DNA of 64,000 nt from Dicaeum eximium (lineage: Eukaryota; Chordata; Aves; Passeriformes; Dicaeidae), in assembly GCA_013396995.1 (NCBI GenBank), contig VWZP01002573.1:1-64000 (forward strand), in the 5' to 3' direction. This document shows positions 22,001-31,096 of the stretch, piece after piece. Under the pieces are notes generated by a model. That model was not told the DNA's origin. It searched no databases and saw only the letters and a program-made list of their open reading frames with translations. How positions within the stretch are numbered: the first letter of the stretch is position 1; each line of letters begins with the position of its first letter. Made by a program: the position numbers and the translations under genes.

Positions 22001-23761
22001 CTGGAAGGAGAGGGAGAAGAGTGCTCAGGGCAGTGTCAGGACTGATTTCAGAGAGGCCACAGAAAACAGCACCAAACCCAACAGCAGCAGCCAGAGAGTG
22101 CTTGAAGCCAGGGCAGAGCTGCTGGCTGTGGGACAGGCTCTAGGACAGGCTCAGGAGAAAAAACATCATCCAGGTTAGCCAGGGCACAGCAAAGTGACCA
22201 CAGCTGCAGATTTTCCTCCCCTGGGACTGTGACCAAGCCAAACTCCCTAAGTCTTGGCTTCACACGAGGACAACAGGTCCATGCCCTGCTCCAGGACTGG
22301 CTGTTCCATGGTTCAGCACCAATTCCAGCCCCCAGAGCCACGTTCCTGGCAGTGCCACCTTCCCCCTGCCTGTTCCTCCCCTGCCAGGGCTCCGGGTCAC
22401 AGCCTGAGGGCTCACGGCTGCTCCGACATTTCCCAGCAGAATTAACGTTTCCTGCTAAAAGGCGCTGCCACTGAGCACAGCTGTCTCTCCCAAAAGTACT
22501 TCAGAAGATGGTTTTGACACATTTCAGCCAGCTGCTTTTTTACCAGCCTAAAATCCAGCAGCTTGAGGCACAAGCAGACACTCCAGGCCCCAGGGCACTC
22601 TTCTCTTCTTGTCCCAGCCAGACTTCTGCTGCCATTTCATGTCCTGTTCCTCCAGTCAGCTCCTCACAGAGTAAAAGGGGATTTTTCTGGGTTTTCCTCC
22701 CCCTTCTCCCCTCTTTGATGTAGGAAAGCCTCACGACATTCAATCTGGGATGACAGAGCCCCCGGATTGGAACAATCCTGGCTCTGTTCACCTGGATTCA
22801 GGACTTGCTTTCATTTCCTGGGCCCTGCCCTGAGCTCCTGGGGGGGCTCCAGCCCAGGCCAGGTTGTTTTGTGTTCCCATGGACACAGAAGGGGCTCTCC
22901 TTGATGCCCAGCTCTGAGGATGCTCCGTGCTGAGCATTAAGGAGTCACTGACTGAGCCTTCCCAGGCTCCAAATTTCCCTGGGAAAAGGGAGGTAAGGGG
23001 AAATCCAGCCTAACCCACCGGCATCCTGATTTCCTAAGGCATCTGTGTGCCCTGAGTGCCTTGTTGGACATTAGGGGAGGTGGCATTGATGGTGTCCAAG
23101 CCACAGCCCCGTTTCCACAGACACATCCAAAGGGCCACAGCAAAATTCCTCCTGCCAGGCAGTAAAATAAATAATTTCACAGCTGTTACACACCTGGTGA
23201 GTTATCACAGCCACGGCACAGCTGCAAGACATGGGTTTTATTCCTTTTTTAAACAGGAGGCTCAGCAGACATTCCTCAATTCTTCTTTAGCTCTACTAGT
23301 GCCACGCTACCACACCTGCTCAACAATCCTAACACAGAAATTTTCCAAACTCCTGCTTCCTCTGGAATGCTCCAGGTGCACACACAACCACACAAATTAT
23401 AAACACAAGCATCCCTTAGGATTCTCAATCCCTCCTTCCCCATGGGAAACACTCAGGTCACTCTGGTTCTTGTCCTTGCTCCAGCCAAGGAGCTGGGGGT
23501 GTTTCCCAAGCCCCCTGGGGTGTTTCCCAAGCCCTCTGGGGTATTTCTCAAGCCCCCTGGGGTGTTTCCCAAGCCCCCTGGGGTGTTTCCCAAGCCCCCT
23601 GGGGTGTTTCCCAAGCCCTCTGGGGTATTTCTCAAGCCCCCTGGGGTCTCTGGGCACAGCCCAGCTGGGGAATGTTTTCCTGCTGGGAGATACTCACCTC
23701 GCTGCCGTGCTGTTATCACCAAAAGGGCCACCCAGGCTCCCAGGAATGATCTCTTGTTCAT
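3962..23761 (-). CDS. TECTA: TECTA, alpha-tectorin (22 coding exons; last one missing)
   Basis: Alpha-tectorin is a secreted, membrane-tethered glycoprotein that forms the non-collagenous matrix of the tectorial membrane over hair cells. The joined exons give 2,120 codons plus one base; human TECTA is 2,155 residues. Visible order: signal peptide (about 1-19), NIDO region (about 95-250), four VWF-D repeats with intervening Cys-rich TIL segments (about 300-1760), ZP domain (about 1796-2050), a tetrabasic RRKR furin-type site (2079-2082), and an EGF-like segment. The C-terminal GPI-anchor exon expected in the family was not found with confidence. Exons: 23698-23761, 21867-22000, 20476-20763, 17692-17829, 16934-17099, 14767-15179, 13929-14499, 12847-13439, 11889-12462, 10600-11210, 9726-10287, 8890-9089, 7731-8114, 7213-7499, 6835-7115, 6601-6711, 6043-6245, 5578-5741, 5218-5466, 4577-4739, 4196-4283, 3962-4078. 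All internal phases agree, and no frameshift or internal stop was seen. Confidence 0.96.
4196..4283 (-). CDS. TECTA: TECTA coding exon 21 (RRKR cleavage site)
   Basis: Follows CCCGATCAG and encodes NCPQHTRMASTFTEESKEQI then LSVGPIRRK, the final Arg being split. RRKR is the furin-type consensus cleavage site found after the ZP domain in tectorins. The donor is GTAAGT, phase 1. Confidence 0.94.
4577..4739 (-). CDS. TECTA: TECTA coding exon 20 (end of ZP domain)
   Basis: Encodes CQNMKDNTIGIEENGVSLTC, then [20 protein letters not shown] and AVSLCDSEKYSCKI, ending ATC|GTGAGT in phase 0. It closes the ZP-C disulphide pattern. Residues about 1998-2052. Confidence 0.95.
5218..5466 (-). CDS. TECTA: TECTA coding exon 19 (ZP domain)
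   Basis: Encodes SVINLTVPTQEGSFTTKMAL, then [20 protein letters not shown] and LNKCYATPSRDSNDKLRYFI to EGG. The acceptor is TCGTTAG and the donor GG|GTGAGC. Phase 2 at both sides. This is part of ZP-C. Confidence 0.95.
5578..5741 (-). CDS. TECTA: TECTA coding exon 18 (ZP domain)
   Basis: Starts SNSTHIVYKNTVWIESANNT and continues [20 protein letters not shown] to SVVRPML, ending AG|GTAGGA in phase 2. NST and NNT are potential N-glycosylation sites. Confidence 0.95.
6043..6245 (-). CDS. TECTA: TECTA coding exon 17 (ZP domain start)
   Basis: Encodes TTHDIIDAEVTCKAAQMEVS, then KLFQLGFEREGVRVNDRHCP and FISFQINNTKGNCGNLVQ. The paired Cys and the EVTC start are typical of the ZP-N subdomain, which drives polymerisation into filaments. 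Phase 1 to 0. Residues about 1793-1860. Confidence 0.96.
6601..6711 (-). CDS. TECTA: TECTA coding exon 16 (Cys-rich linker before ZP)
   Basis: Starts CA after GCTGTTTAG, giving SGVVEDPCMGADCPNRTCEL, and ends GCIEPPPYGN in phase 1. It is a short Cys-rich linker between the last VWF-D/C8 unit and the ZP domain. Confidence 0.95.
6835..7115 (-). CDS. TECTA: TECTA coding exon 15 (C8-type Cys-rich)
   Basis: Starts with C, completing AGC (Ser) with the previous exon, then CNELQYSQYAASCDNVQIQ. It continues through [20 protein letters not shown] and ends WIEKENC in phase 1. The acceptor GGTGCCCACAG has a modest pyrimidine tract, but it is the only AG that keeps frame without extra residues. Confidence 0.9.
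7213..7499 (-). CDS. TECTA: TECTA coding exon 14 (VWF-D4, second part)
   Basis: Starts VNGSLVSIPFVTGLSTKIFS and contains NKVCGLCGNFNGDRTDDYAT with an intact CGLCG. It ends NGMQR plus AG, donor GTGAGT, phase 2. The joined peptide is NGMQRSCNELQ. This is five residues shorter than human (KRPLAPSCNEL as remembered). Residues about 1567-1662. Confidence 0.94.
7731..8114 (-). CDS. TECTA: TECTA coding exon 13 (VWF-D4, first part)
   Basis: 128 codons, phase 0 at both ends. It starts PKQLFWSGDCTRRCRCFRRN and continues with [20 protein letters not shown], then LIINFDKWSSPNLTIISPVY. NLT is a potential N-glycosylation site. Residues about 1439-1566. Confidence 0.96.
8890..9089 (-). CDS. TECTA: TECTA coding exon 12 (TIL segment before VWF-D4)
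   Basis: Starts SVSCPPNSHYESCVSLCQPR after CCGCTCAG and continues through DCSHYCVEGCQCDPGYVLNG to SDGKYYE. The regular Cys spacing is that of a trypsin-inhibitor-like domain. Phase 1 to 0. Residues about 1372-1438. Confidence 0.95.
9726..10287 (-). CDS. TECTA: TECTA coding exon 11 (VWF-D3, second part)
   Basis: Starts INDERLYLPLKLGQGKVNIF and contains LTYGLCGRYNGNPEDDLVAA, where Tyr replaces the first Cys of CGLCG. It ends GWRNFTSC in phase 1. Asn-Phe-Thr is a potential N-glycosylation site. Residues about 1185-1371. Confidence 0.96.
10600..11210 (-). CDS. TECTA: TECTA coding exon 10 (TIL plus VWF-D3, first part)
   Basis: Starts PLSCPENSHFEECMSC after CCTGCAG. It includes GCNFEGRQLATNQTFW and the D-domain start SGYGHYLTFDGYSFDFQSSC, then VTAKNEDRDTSLALWVKQVE. 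It ends YKYTVL|GTGAGT in phase 0. Residues about 981-1184. Confidence 0.96.
11889..12462 (-). CDS. TECTA: TECTA coding exon 9 (VWF-D2, second part)
   Basis: Starts VNGYDVELPYFHPSGRLEIY and contains STSYFNCTGGLCGLFNDNAT, where the first Cys of CGLCG is Gly. It then reads WTTFDEICNGECGDLL and ends WRSHSFC. The phase is 0 at the start and 1 at the end. Residues about 790-980. Confidence 0.96.
12847..13439 (-). CDS. TECTA: TECTA coding exon 8 (TIL plus VWF-D2, first part)
   Basis: Starts AAVQCPELSQYSVCASSCPA, a Cys-rich TIL segment, and continues to ETVCLVGQDQVLQTFDGITF, where the D domain begins; the GDPHY motif is replaced, as it is in human. It ends RLSDIK|GTAAAG in phase 0. Residues about 592-789. 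Confidence 0.95.
13929..14499 (-). CDS. TECTA: TECTA coding exon 7 (VWF-D1, second part)
   Basis: Begins VDDLVVSLPISLDLGAIKVY and contains ATCGLCGNYNKDPEDD, the CGLCG motif and calcium-site region of VWF-D. It then runs through the C8-type Cys-rich segment ending GEWRSQTGC. It starts in phase 0 and ends in phase 1. Residues about 402-591. Confidence 0.96.
14767..15179 (-). CDS. TECTA: TECTA coding exon 6 (VWF-D1, first part)
   Basis: Reads GQFLRQGEIFWDDANCTTKC at the start, a VWFC-like Cys-rich segment, then CVVFGDPHYHTFDGFLFHFQ, the classic start of a VWF-D domain (GDPHYxTFDG). The donor AAG|GTAAGA leaves phase 0. Residues about 264-401. Confidence 0.96.
15180..16933. other. TECTA intron 5
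   Basis: A 1.75-kb intron. Its only clear landmark is a 23-base A run at 16031-16053. No retroposed gene could be recognised next to that run. Confidence 0.6.
16031..16053 (+). repeat. Poly-A run (A)23
   Basis: Uninterrupted run of 23 A on the plus strand, within TECTA intron 5. No target-site duplication or upstream SINE or pseudogene body was recognised. Confidence 0.95.
16934..17099 (-). CDS. TECTA: TECTA coding exon 5
   Basis: Reads AGFNGGNLTNFFSIPGSRTP, DIVNIEETTNVNVPGRWAF and KIDGREIDPANGCSLR. It follows TTGTTTAG and ends AGAG|GTAAGG in phase 1. The segment links the NIDO domain to the first Cys-rich/VWF-D unit; residues about 209-264. Confidence 0.95.
17221..17263. repeat. Direct repeat of a 20-mer, 23-bp spacing
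   Basis: TTTCTGTTTTCAGGTAGTCT occurs at 17221-17240 and again unchanged at 17244-17263, in TECTA intron 4. Each copy contains CAGGTAGT. The rest of this roughly 590-base intron shows nothing notable. Confidence 0.9.
17692..17829 (-). CDS. TECTA: TECTA coding exon 4 (NIDO domain, second half)
   Basis: 46 codons, phase 0 at both ends. It reads VNTFQAVLITDGVSSFALF, then NYHEISWTTGTASGGDPLTG and LGGVMAQ, nearly identical to the human exon as I remember it. It completes the core of the NIDO domain. Confidence 0.96.
19642..19670. repeat. (TA)n microsatellite
   Basis: A run of alternating A and T, interrupted once by AAG, inside TECTA intron 3. Confidence 0.9.
19885..19965 (+). mobile_element. CR1-like 3' fragment, plus orientation
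   Basis: Contains GGCAACCTGGTCTAGAGGAA, then GTGGAATGAGGTGATCTTTT and CCAACCCAAATGATCTGAAT in the order typical of avian CR1 3' ends. It is a short, diverged copy within an intron. Confidence 0.7.
20476..20763 (-). CDS. TECTA: TECTA coding exon 3 (NIDO domain)
   Basis: Exactly 96 codons, phase 0 at both ends. It reads VNNNGVISFNALVSQFTPEA, then the conserved [21 protein letters not shown] string and WLFIVTWEEVTFYGGSSTTP. These are hallmark residues of the nidogen-like (NIDO) domain, which is thought to mediate extracellular matrix contacts. Base composition is markedly GC-rich at third positions. Confidence 0.96.
20764..21866. other. TECTA intron 2
   Basis: A 1.1-kb intron with GT at its right and AG at its left end. 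No repeat, RNA gene or additional exon was recognised. Confidence 0.6.
21867..22000 (-). CDS. TECTA: TECTA coding exon 2
   Basis: Begins in phase 1 after TTCCAG and encodes AHTMASLYPFWQNDTKTP, continuing through VDDGSSPEIK to SIY; human exon 2 has the same YPFWQNDTKTPKVDDGSS core. The donor is TAT|GTAAGT, phase 0. Residues about 22-66. Confidence 0.93.
22001..23495. other. TECTA intron 1, remainder
   Basis: Intron sequence between the signal-peptide exon and exon 2. Apart from the 21-bp array at its right end I see no repeat family, RNA gene or exon-like frame. Confidence 0.6.
23496..23642. repeat. 21-bp minisatellite, seven copies, in TECTA intron 1
   Basis: Exactly seven 21-bp units of GGGGTGTTTCCCAAGCCCCC T type fill 147 bases. 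Three unit variants occur: A (GTGTTTCCC, CCCCCT), B (CCCTCT) and C (GTATTTCTC). Their order is A-B-C-A-A-B-C, so the A-B-C trio itself has been duplicated. The array ends 55 bases from the exon 1 donor. Confidence 0.93.
23698..23761 (-). CDS. TECTA: TECTA coding exon 1 (signal peptide)
   Basis: ATG is at 23759-23761. The 21 codons encode MNKRSFLGAWVALLVITAR plus two more residues, a basic start followed by a hydrophobic core typical of a signal peptide. The donor GTGAGT leaves phase 1. A strong acceptor (TCTCCTTCCTGTAG) ends one base before the ATG, so the exon begins at 23762 and a non-coding leader exon must lie further right. Confidence 0.92.
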
Positions 23762-23762
23762 C

Positions 23763-26700
23763 CTACAGGAAGGAGACAAACCCAGCCATGCATCACATTG
23801 GTAGGGAAACACATCCTGGAGGCGATTCCCAGAGTTGCCTGACTGCTGCTGACACGTGGGTGTTTCAGAGCTGGAGGTCCCTCACCTGCCAGGCAGCCCT
23901 GAAATGCCTGGTGAGAACAGCAGATCCCTGCCAAAGGAAGCCCAGAAACACCTGGAAGAGCTCATTTTGTGTTTGGAAGCTGTGAACAGCCACAGCTCTC
24001 CTTATTCTCCTTATTCCTGATCCCTTAGTGCAGGGATGGCCACTCCTGGCTGATCCCAGGGGGAGCAGCTCTGCTCCAGCCTCCAGAGCTGTGATGGTCC
24101 AGCGGCTTCAACTTCAGCTGATCCTCTGCCCTGGCTGCCACCACAACCATCACTCAGGGGGTTGGATGAGCATGGAAGGAGCACAAAGGTTTACACAGCT
24201 GGGCAGCTCCTTGCACAGGAATCAATGAGAGACAGAGAGAGTGCAGATACAAAATGAAAGCGAAATCCTGCGCCAGCTCTAATTCCTTCTGTGCCTAATG
24301 CAATTTGTTACTCGTTATTAATCCAATAGAAAATATTGCTAAAACACCTGCTTTGATTTCTTCGCCTGTCGATCGCGCTCGTTCTGAACGGGCAGGGCTC
24401 AGGGAGAGATCCCAGGAAGGTCTGGGATTCTCCCAGAGTGCTGGGAAGGGATGTGGGAGCTCCCCACACCAGCTGTGTGCATTATGTACAGCCTGAGTGC
24501 CAACAGCAGCTTCCCCACCTTCCCAGCCTTAAAATCTCCCTAAAAACCCAGCGTCTCTTTGTGTTCTCCCCATGGATCTGTTTTTATGGAAAGTGTGGAT
24601 CAACAGATCCAACTCCTAATGGCACAGAGCACAGGATTACAGGGGGAACATCCCATCATTTATCCCACATCACTCCCACCACTCAAAGTTTGGAACGCGG
24701 CAGAAGGAAAGTTCTTTGCTCACACCACCGTGACCAAATTCTCCATGGGGAAAAGTTCATTCCACCGAGGAAAAGTTTTAGCACATTCCCTGTCTTGGAA
24801 AGGTGAAAGGAGAGTGACAGAATTTTGTAGAGATTGTAAATCTGAGTCTCATTAGCAGAGAGTGGCCAGTGGGGACTGTGGCAGTGCCAGGACAAGAGCA
24901 AAGCAGGACAGACAGCAAAGAGCACGCTATTGAACACATCCTATCCAAAACTACAATTTTTTAGGTATGGAAAAAAGAATTACCAACCTGCTTCATAGGC
25001 TAGAGGAGCAATCAGGTCTGAAATTTTAGACCAGTCTTGGTGGAGCAGGGCGAAATCCTAAGTCAGTGGAGAATGCATGCCCGTCCTCCCATGCCAGTTA
25101 TTGCTGATGGCTCAAACGATGGCTCGGTCCTTTGCTCTCCCAATTGAAAACTCCGTTTTCCTCAATGCTCTTCCAGGGCTGGAGCAGTGTTGAGTTGCAA
25201 TCACAACTGTTGTTCCTCTATTGATAACCAGCAGGCTAATCTGGAGATCAGATTCTGGCCTGGAGAGGGAGAGAAGCCTCTTTCTTCCCCAAAAGCTCAC
25301 CCCCTTCAGGTGGATTCAGATGGAAATGCCAGAGGGACGGAGCTGGGCTCGCAGCTCTGCTGCTCAGGGAACAGAAAACCCAACCCTCAGAAGAATTGAG
25401 CCCCTTCCTCCTTTGTGTAAAGGGGGGGAAAAAAAAAGCTCATCTATATAAAGTTACAGGATTAGCATTAAACAGTGCTAGGCTTAAAGCGCCGTTCAAA
25501 GGCACTGCCCTCGAGTTTCAATGGAGTGGCTTTGCCATCCAACTCCTGCTTTTACAGGTGGAAAAGGAAAACTCACCCAGTCCAGCCCAGAGGTTTCCTT
25601 GCTGTTCCCATTTCCACCCCCTCTGGAAGGATTGGTGCTGGTGAGGAGCTTCACTGGGGGACTGCTGTGAGGGTTATTATCGTTTTCACTCATACAACTG
25701 CAGTTTCCTCAGGGATTTTGGCATCTGGGCTGACCACAGCTCTACATTTGAGTCCAATTTGTACCCCAAAAAAGATTTCAGCTGCTTTGAGTTGGTTCAT
25801 ATCCATGTGGGATGAGAGGGAGAGCTGGGACAGCAGCTGAGGGGTGAAGGATCCACCAGCAGAGCCACTCTAGAGCTGATTTTTCAGCCTGCAGCAAGGC
25901 TCAGGTCAGACAGGCATTGCTCCAACCCCAACAGTGGGAAAACAGCCTGAGCTTGGCTGATTTTCCCCTCTGACATTTTGGGTGGGGGCCTTTTATTCCC
26001 AATTTTCCTTGCCAGGAGGTCTTAACTCCTCTTGTCCTCCCCACCCTTTGTCAGGAACAGAGGGGAAACTGGAATGCCAGCAGCCCAGCAAGAAGCCCAG
26101 ACTTTTTTCCCCAGGGTGCTCCTGGCAGTGTGTTCAGCAAGTTTACCCCCAAAAGTTGTCTCTTACCTCAGCAGTCTCTTTTAGCACATCAGGGCACCAG
26201 GCAGCTCGCTGCCTTCACAGCAAATCCCAGAATTTGCTTTCCCTCCATCCTCCAAGCATGGCCTTGCTAGCAGGAATCTTTCATTTTTAAATTTGTTTTT
26301 ACCCTTTGCTAAGCCAACAGCTATTTTAGGAGGGCAGGGGGATATCAGCACTGACTGATATTCCAGGGGCAGATTACTTCCAGCCTGTATCCCAGCTCTT
26401 CCCTTCCCTCCCATACATTTTAAACACAACCAGCTGCAGGAAAATCAATCGACTCTCCTCATTCTGTTTTGTAAACCAGAGAAAACTGGTGAAAATCGGT
26501 TTCCCTCTGCTCCTTTGTCAGTTTAATATTCTGGTCCTGTTTATCCCAGGCAAGTGAACACTGATGAAGTTTGATTATGTCTCACTGTTTCTTTGGGGAA
26601 GACTTTGTCTTCCAGCCTCTCTTCTCTTGGCAGGGGATGTTCCCATCATGCAGTGCTGAACACATTGGAGCTGAACCACCAAACACTTCTTTTTTTTTTT

Positions 26701-27255
26701 TTTCCCCTCTTAGCTCTTCGAGCGGGAAACTTCCTCCCATGCCTTACCTCGAGGAAAAACAAGAATGCAAAGATGCCACGAGGGCTTCTGTGGCTGTTTG
26801 ATCTCGGCACAGCAGCCAAGGACCTAGCACAGCCCATGGAAGATGCCCTGGCAGTGGATTTGCCCAGGAGCTGTTTCCCATCCAGAGGGGCATCTCTCTC
26901 CTCCTGCCTCCCCCAAGGTCATTTGGTGAAGGCCATGAAGGTGAAATTTGTTTTAACCCCAAGGCCAGTCCCTCTGAGGAGAGAGAGAGTGAGCTCGAGC
27001 TTTGTTCCTCACCTGGAAGTGGGGATGAGTCCCAGTCATGGGGAATACAGTCCAGAAGAGGAATAGATCTCCCAGCTCTGTGACTTCTGCTTTTGACAGG
27101 TGAGGTGCCTGTGCCCAAGCTCATGGACAGACAACAAAACCATCAGCAGGACAAAAAAAATCCCGGCAGTTTTCACTCACACCCTTGGGGTGACAACAGG
27201 GAACATTTTTGCTTCAGGGGACACAAAAGTGCAAAGCTCAGGACACTGGGGGTTT
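23763..27255. other. Intergenic region between TBCEL and TECTA
   Basis: Must contain the TECTA promoter and a leader exon, because a strong acceptor precedes the TECTA ATG. I could not place the leader exon. The stretch at about 24,240-24,400 looks AT-rich and non-repetitive and could be a conserved regulatory element, but that cannot be judged from one sequence. No RNA gene or mobile element was recognised. Confidence 0.45.
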
Positions 27256-27276
27256 TAGTGTAAAAACTTACATAAG

Positions 27277-27282
27277 TTTATT
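27277..27282 (-). terminator. TBCEL: Candidate distal TBCEL polyadenylation signal
   Basis: AATAAA on the minus strand in the context TTCAATAAACTTATG, 3.8 kb downstream of the TBCEL stop. It is followed about 55 bases on by TTTTGTGTCC, a GU-rich-type element. It is supported by motif and orientation only. Confidence 0.4.
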
Positions 27283-30200
27283 GAACTGATCCAAACCAAT
27301 GACCTATTTTGGCCTGAATTCCACCACTAAAGTCTGCAAGCAAACCAAAGGCAAATTGTGGGAGCGGGAGGTGTATCCCCTGGGAGAGAAACCAGAATAA
27401 AAAAACAGATGGACTTACAGTTCTTCTTCTTTGAAATTACATATGGATGCAACATTAACAGGGAGCAAGAATAGATCTTCATGTTTAAATTATATTTGAA
27501 GTTTCCAGGAACTGCAGAAAAGCAATCACAGAGGCAAAGGCCCGAGATGGCTGAAGCCCCTCTAACGTTGCTCTGGGGAAGGCGTCTCTCTCCTGCCTAC
27601 AAAAGTGCCACATCCAGATGAGGGAGGCACAGCTGCCAGGAATACAGATTTTAGCCTCTGGGCTGCTTTAAGCACCTCGTTTGCATTCTCAAATCTTGCA
27701 CACGAACAGAACCTACAGAATTTAGTGACAAGCGAGGAGGCAGCGCCGCCTCTGTCGGATTCCAGACCCGAGGAGGAGAGGGCACAGCGAGAGCCTGTCC
27801 CCAGCAGCACTCACTGCAAGCCACCACGGCTCACACCTGCCACCAGCAGCTCCCAAAAACCGAGGTCACAAATCCCAGCAGGGAGCAGAGGACAGCCAGC
27901 ACCCCGTGCCCAGAACACCTGGCCAAAAGCAAGGATATTGAACAGGAACATCTCCAAAAACACAAGAGCACGGCGCAGAACTCGGCACACGGGGCCCTGT
28001 GACACTTTGGTACCCAGCTGTCACCCAAGCCCTCGTGGAGCAGGTGCTCTACCCATGGCAGACTTTGATGCATGAACTAGCAGGAACAACACAGCAGCTC
28101 TCGACAAAGCAGCCCTCAGACAGAAGGACACGAGCCAGGGAAGCTTGCACATCTGTTTTGGTTTCTCCAGCGGATGTGACAGAGCCAGGGGAGCTGTAGC
28201 TGAAGAGGGCACACGCTGGCAAGGCCTGCACATGGCCCCTCCTGCCATGGCAGAGGTTTACATCAAACCTCCTGCCACATCTGCACCCTCACTCAGCACC
28301 CAAACCTCCTCTCCCTCAGAACCTTCTCCTCTCTCCCCAAGACTTGGTCCCCTGTTGGGTGGCACACACACAAGACCCCTCCCCACAAGGCATCAGGATT
28401 TGGGGGATTTTTACAGATCCTTGTGTGCTGTTTGGTCCCACTTCCCACAGCTGATCACCTGCACACAAAACTCTCTCTGGGTTTTGGGGCTGAGTCCTTC
28501 TCCTTGGGAAGCCAACCAAGACTTTTGGTTTCTACCCCACGACTGCTCCACTATCTGCACACAAGGTGAATGCCTTGAGAAAAACCTTCCCCTGGAGAAG
28601 TGGCAGGGTGGTGATTTCATACCTGAACGGACCAGGGGAGCAGGTTTGGGTGTCAGCACCAAATCCCCAGCACCTGTTAACCTTCTGTGTTCTCTTTTTC
28701 CATCTTCCAGCTCCCACCAGGTCTGTCACAAATAAAATCAGGATTTACTGCCAGTTCTGAGCTGGTGACAGCACCGATCCCTCCATGGACAGCCCAATTT
28801 TCAGTGGGCAAACAAACTTAAAAGCACGTACTTGGCTCTTCTTTATCATCCCATTCCACTCTTTAATGGCCTTTGTTTATTCCCTTCTCTGAAACCCAGA
28901 CACTTAATTGTGCTGAGGAAGTTGGCCAAGAGTAACAGCATCTCATTAATAGCAGGTACAATGCCATAAATACACCCACAGAGGCAATTACTGCTCTGGA
29001 GAACTAGGTCAGAGATACTTTTGCATCCCCACAGGTCACTTGCCTCGGACTCTGCAGCCACTCAGGGATAACCCACGTACACTGGAGGTCAAGGGCTGAA
29101 ATAGGCTTCTAATATTAAACAACCATATCTTCATAAAACTTTGCTTTATAACAAAATATCTTATTAACCACAACTTTTCCTATTGGTAGCTATGTATATA
29201 TCATACAGAAGTGTTGGCTTAAGGGTTCTGCTATCAGGCAGCAAATTATTTTTGCTGCCCAAATGGAAAATACATCTTCAGTAAAGCTCTAGCTTATAAA
29301 AGCATCATTTTATGCTATACTGCCACTATCTCCCTGCTGTTTAGTTTACAGGTACCACGGATCTATGGAAAATCTATGCTACCTATGGAAAATCTCACTT
29401 CCTTCCCTATTGCTCATCTCAACGGGGCCAAGAAATTGCTATTTTTGGCAGGGGGATGAGGCACAAATTAGTAACTTGTTTTAAATCCTCCCATTTTAAC
29501 CCTTGCTTTGGATAAGGAACTAATCCCCTCTGAACAATCCCCAAATCCTAAACCTGAAGACTATGAGATAATAATACTTCATCCTCTCCCCATGGATCCC
29601 ACCCCACAATCCAGGTAAAACGTGAAGAGAAATACACAACTCCAAGAATACCAAAGGAGCTCGGTGATGTGGGCAAAAGCATCCTGGGCAGGAAAGTGCA
29701 GGTGGGGATAAAGGGAGCATTTCCAAATGAAGGTCAGGAGTTCACATGTAACTAGAACAAAACTCCAAAAACTGCTCTGCAGCTGCCTGCAACCAGGAAA
29801 TGGGGAAAGTTTGAACTTGGAGCGGGGAAGACACAGGAAAGCGAAAGGAGAGAGAGAAAGGAAGGAGGATTTCACTGAGCAGGCACGGGAATCTGCTCTG
29901 CGGTAGAAAACAGGGGCTACGTGAAGCAGCAGCACGCGATGCCTACGAGGGGCGCGTGGGGGAAGCCAAGAGAGAGGGTGAAACCTGCTGGACAGCCAAG
30001 GTGAGTCCAGCTGCTCTGCTCCTCCACCTCCAGAGGCTGATCCGAGCCAACACATCCTCCGAGTTCGGACCCTGCGCAGGGAGCCCCGCCAGGGGCCCCG
30101 GGGAAAGTGCTAGGTTTGAACTGGTGCAACAGCAACAAACACAAACTTCAACTTGACTCTTCCTCTCTCCCAGGAGAGGAATTTTAGCCATTCCACTTGC

Positions 30201-31096
30201 AGCACCCACTGGTACAAGGTGAGGTGCACGGAGGATCTCTTCAGCACCAGGATGGACAGTGGCCAATGGGGGAAGCTGCTCTTCAACCCCTCGTTGGCCT
30301 GGTGCTCTAAAAGCCCTTCCAAGGCAGCGCTCATCCACCACGTCCCAAAATTCACTTTCCAACACACCCTTTATCCCCACAGGCTGCAGGCACCATGTGA
30401 GATGGGTACAGCAGCCAAAACCTCTTTTTTCCCCCCGAAAATCATGTGGATATAGAGCGTGCACTTTGAAAAGAAAGTTTCTTTCTGGGAAGTTCTTTTT
30501 CTTTCCCCCATTTTGTGCACTCACAGAAAGCAAACCAGTGGAGTGAAGTGGATGCACTAAAGTACCTGAGCTCTGAATCAAGCAGAATACTGATGGAGAT
30601 CTTTCCTGTGAACTCGAGCACAACAAAAGGTTGAGACAGCACCAAGCTGCAAGAAAATACTACAGCAAGCTCGAGCCACAGTTGGATAGCTAGGCCAAAG
30701 GGAGCTCTGGTGGAGCAAAACACCAAAAAATTTAGGAAAAGAAAACAACAGGTCAAATTCTGCACCGAGCTGTCTCCTCCCTTATGGACCCTGGCATTGT
30801 TTAGCTTGAACAACTGACCATTCATGCCAAATCACGAGTATACCGGAGCATCAAAGGAAACATCAAGGTATTGCCCACACTGAAACACATGTCCTGAAGT
30901 CAATTGTCACCTCAAGGTCACCTGCAGTGGATGGTGGGCATGGTTCTCAGATCAGGGCACTTCCTCCGGGCTAAGAAATCACCTGCTACAGAAACACAAC
31001 CAAACCTCAACCAACCAACCGAAATAAAAACCTTGCAAAAAACTCCTCAATGCATGTGTGTGGGTGTGTGGGGGCGTGTGGGTGTGGGCAAAAAGG
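27283..31096 (-). other. TBCEL: Probable TBCEL 3' UTR
   Basis: Unspliced sequence after the TBCEL stop codon, running to the candidate polyadenylation signals. A GT-rich stretch lies next to the stop at about 31,055-31,088. No other gene was recognised on either strand. Confidence 0.45.
28862..28881 (-). terminator. TBCEL: Candidate proximal TBCEL polyadenylation signals
   Basis: AATAAA (28876-28881) and ATTAAA (28862-28867) lie 14 bases apart on the minus strand, about 2.2 kb past the TBCEL stop. Either could end a shorter 3' UTR. Confidence 0.4.

Noticed and set aside
23056..23985. 309-codon plus-strand open frame over TECTA exon 1
   Set aside because: It consists largely of the 21-bp minisatellite, whose period is a multiple of three, and lies antisense to the signal-peptide exon.
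31052..31090. GT-rich run as a possible TBCEL polyadenylation downstream element
   Set aside because: It directly follows the stop codon and has no AATAAA or ATTAAA upstream at the right distance.
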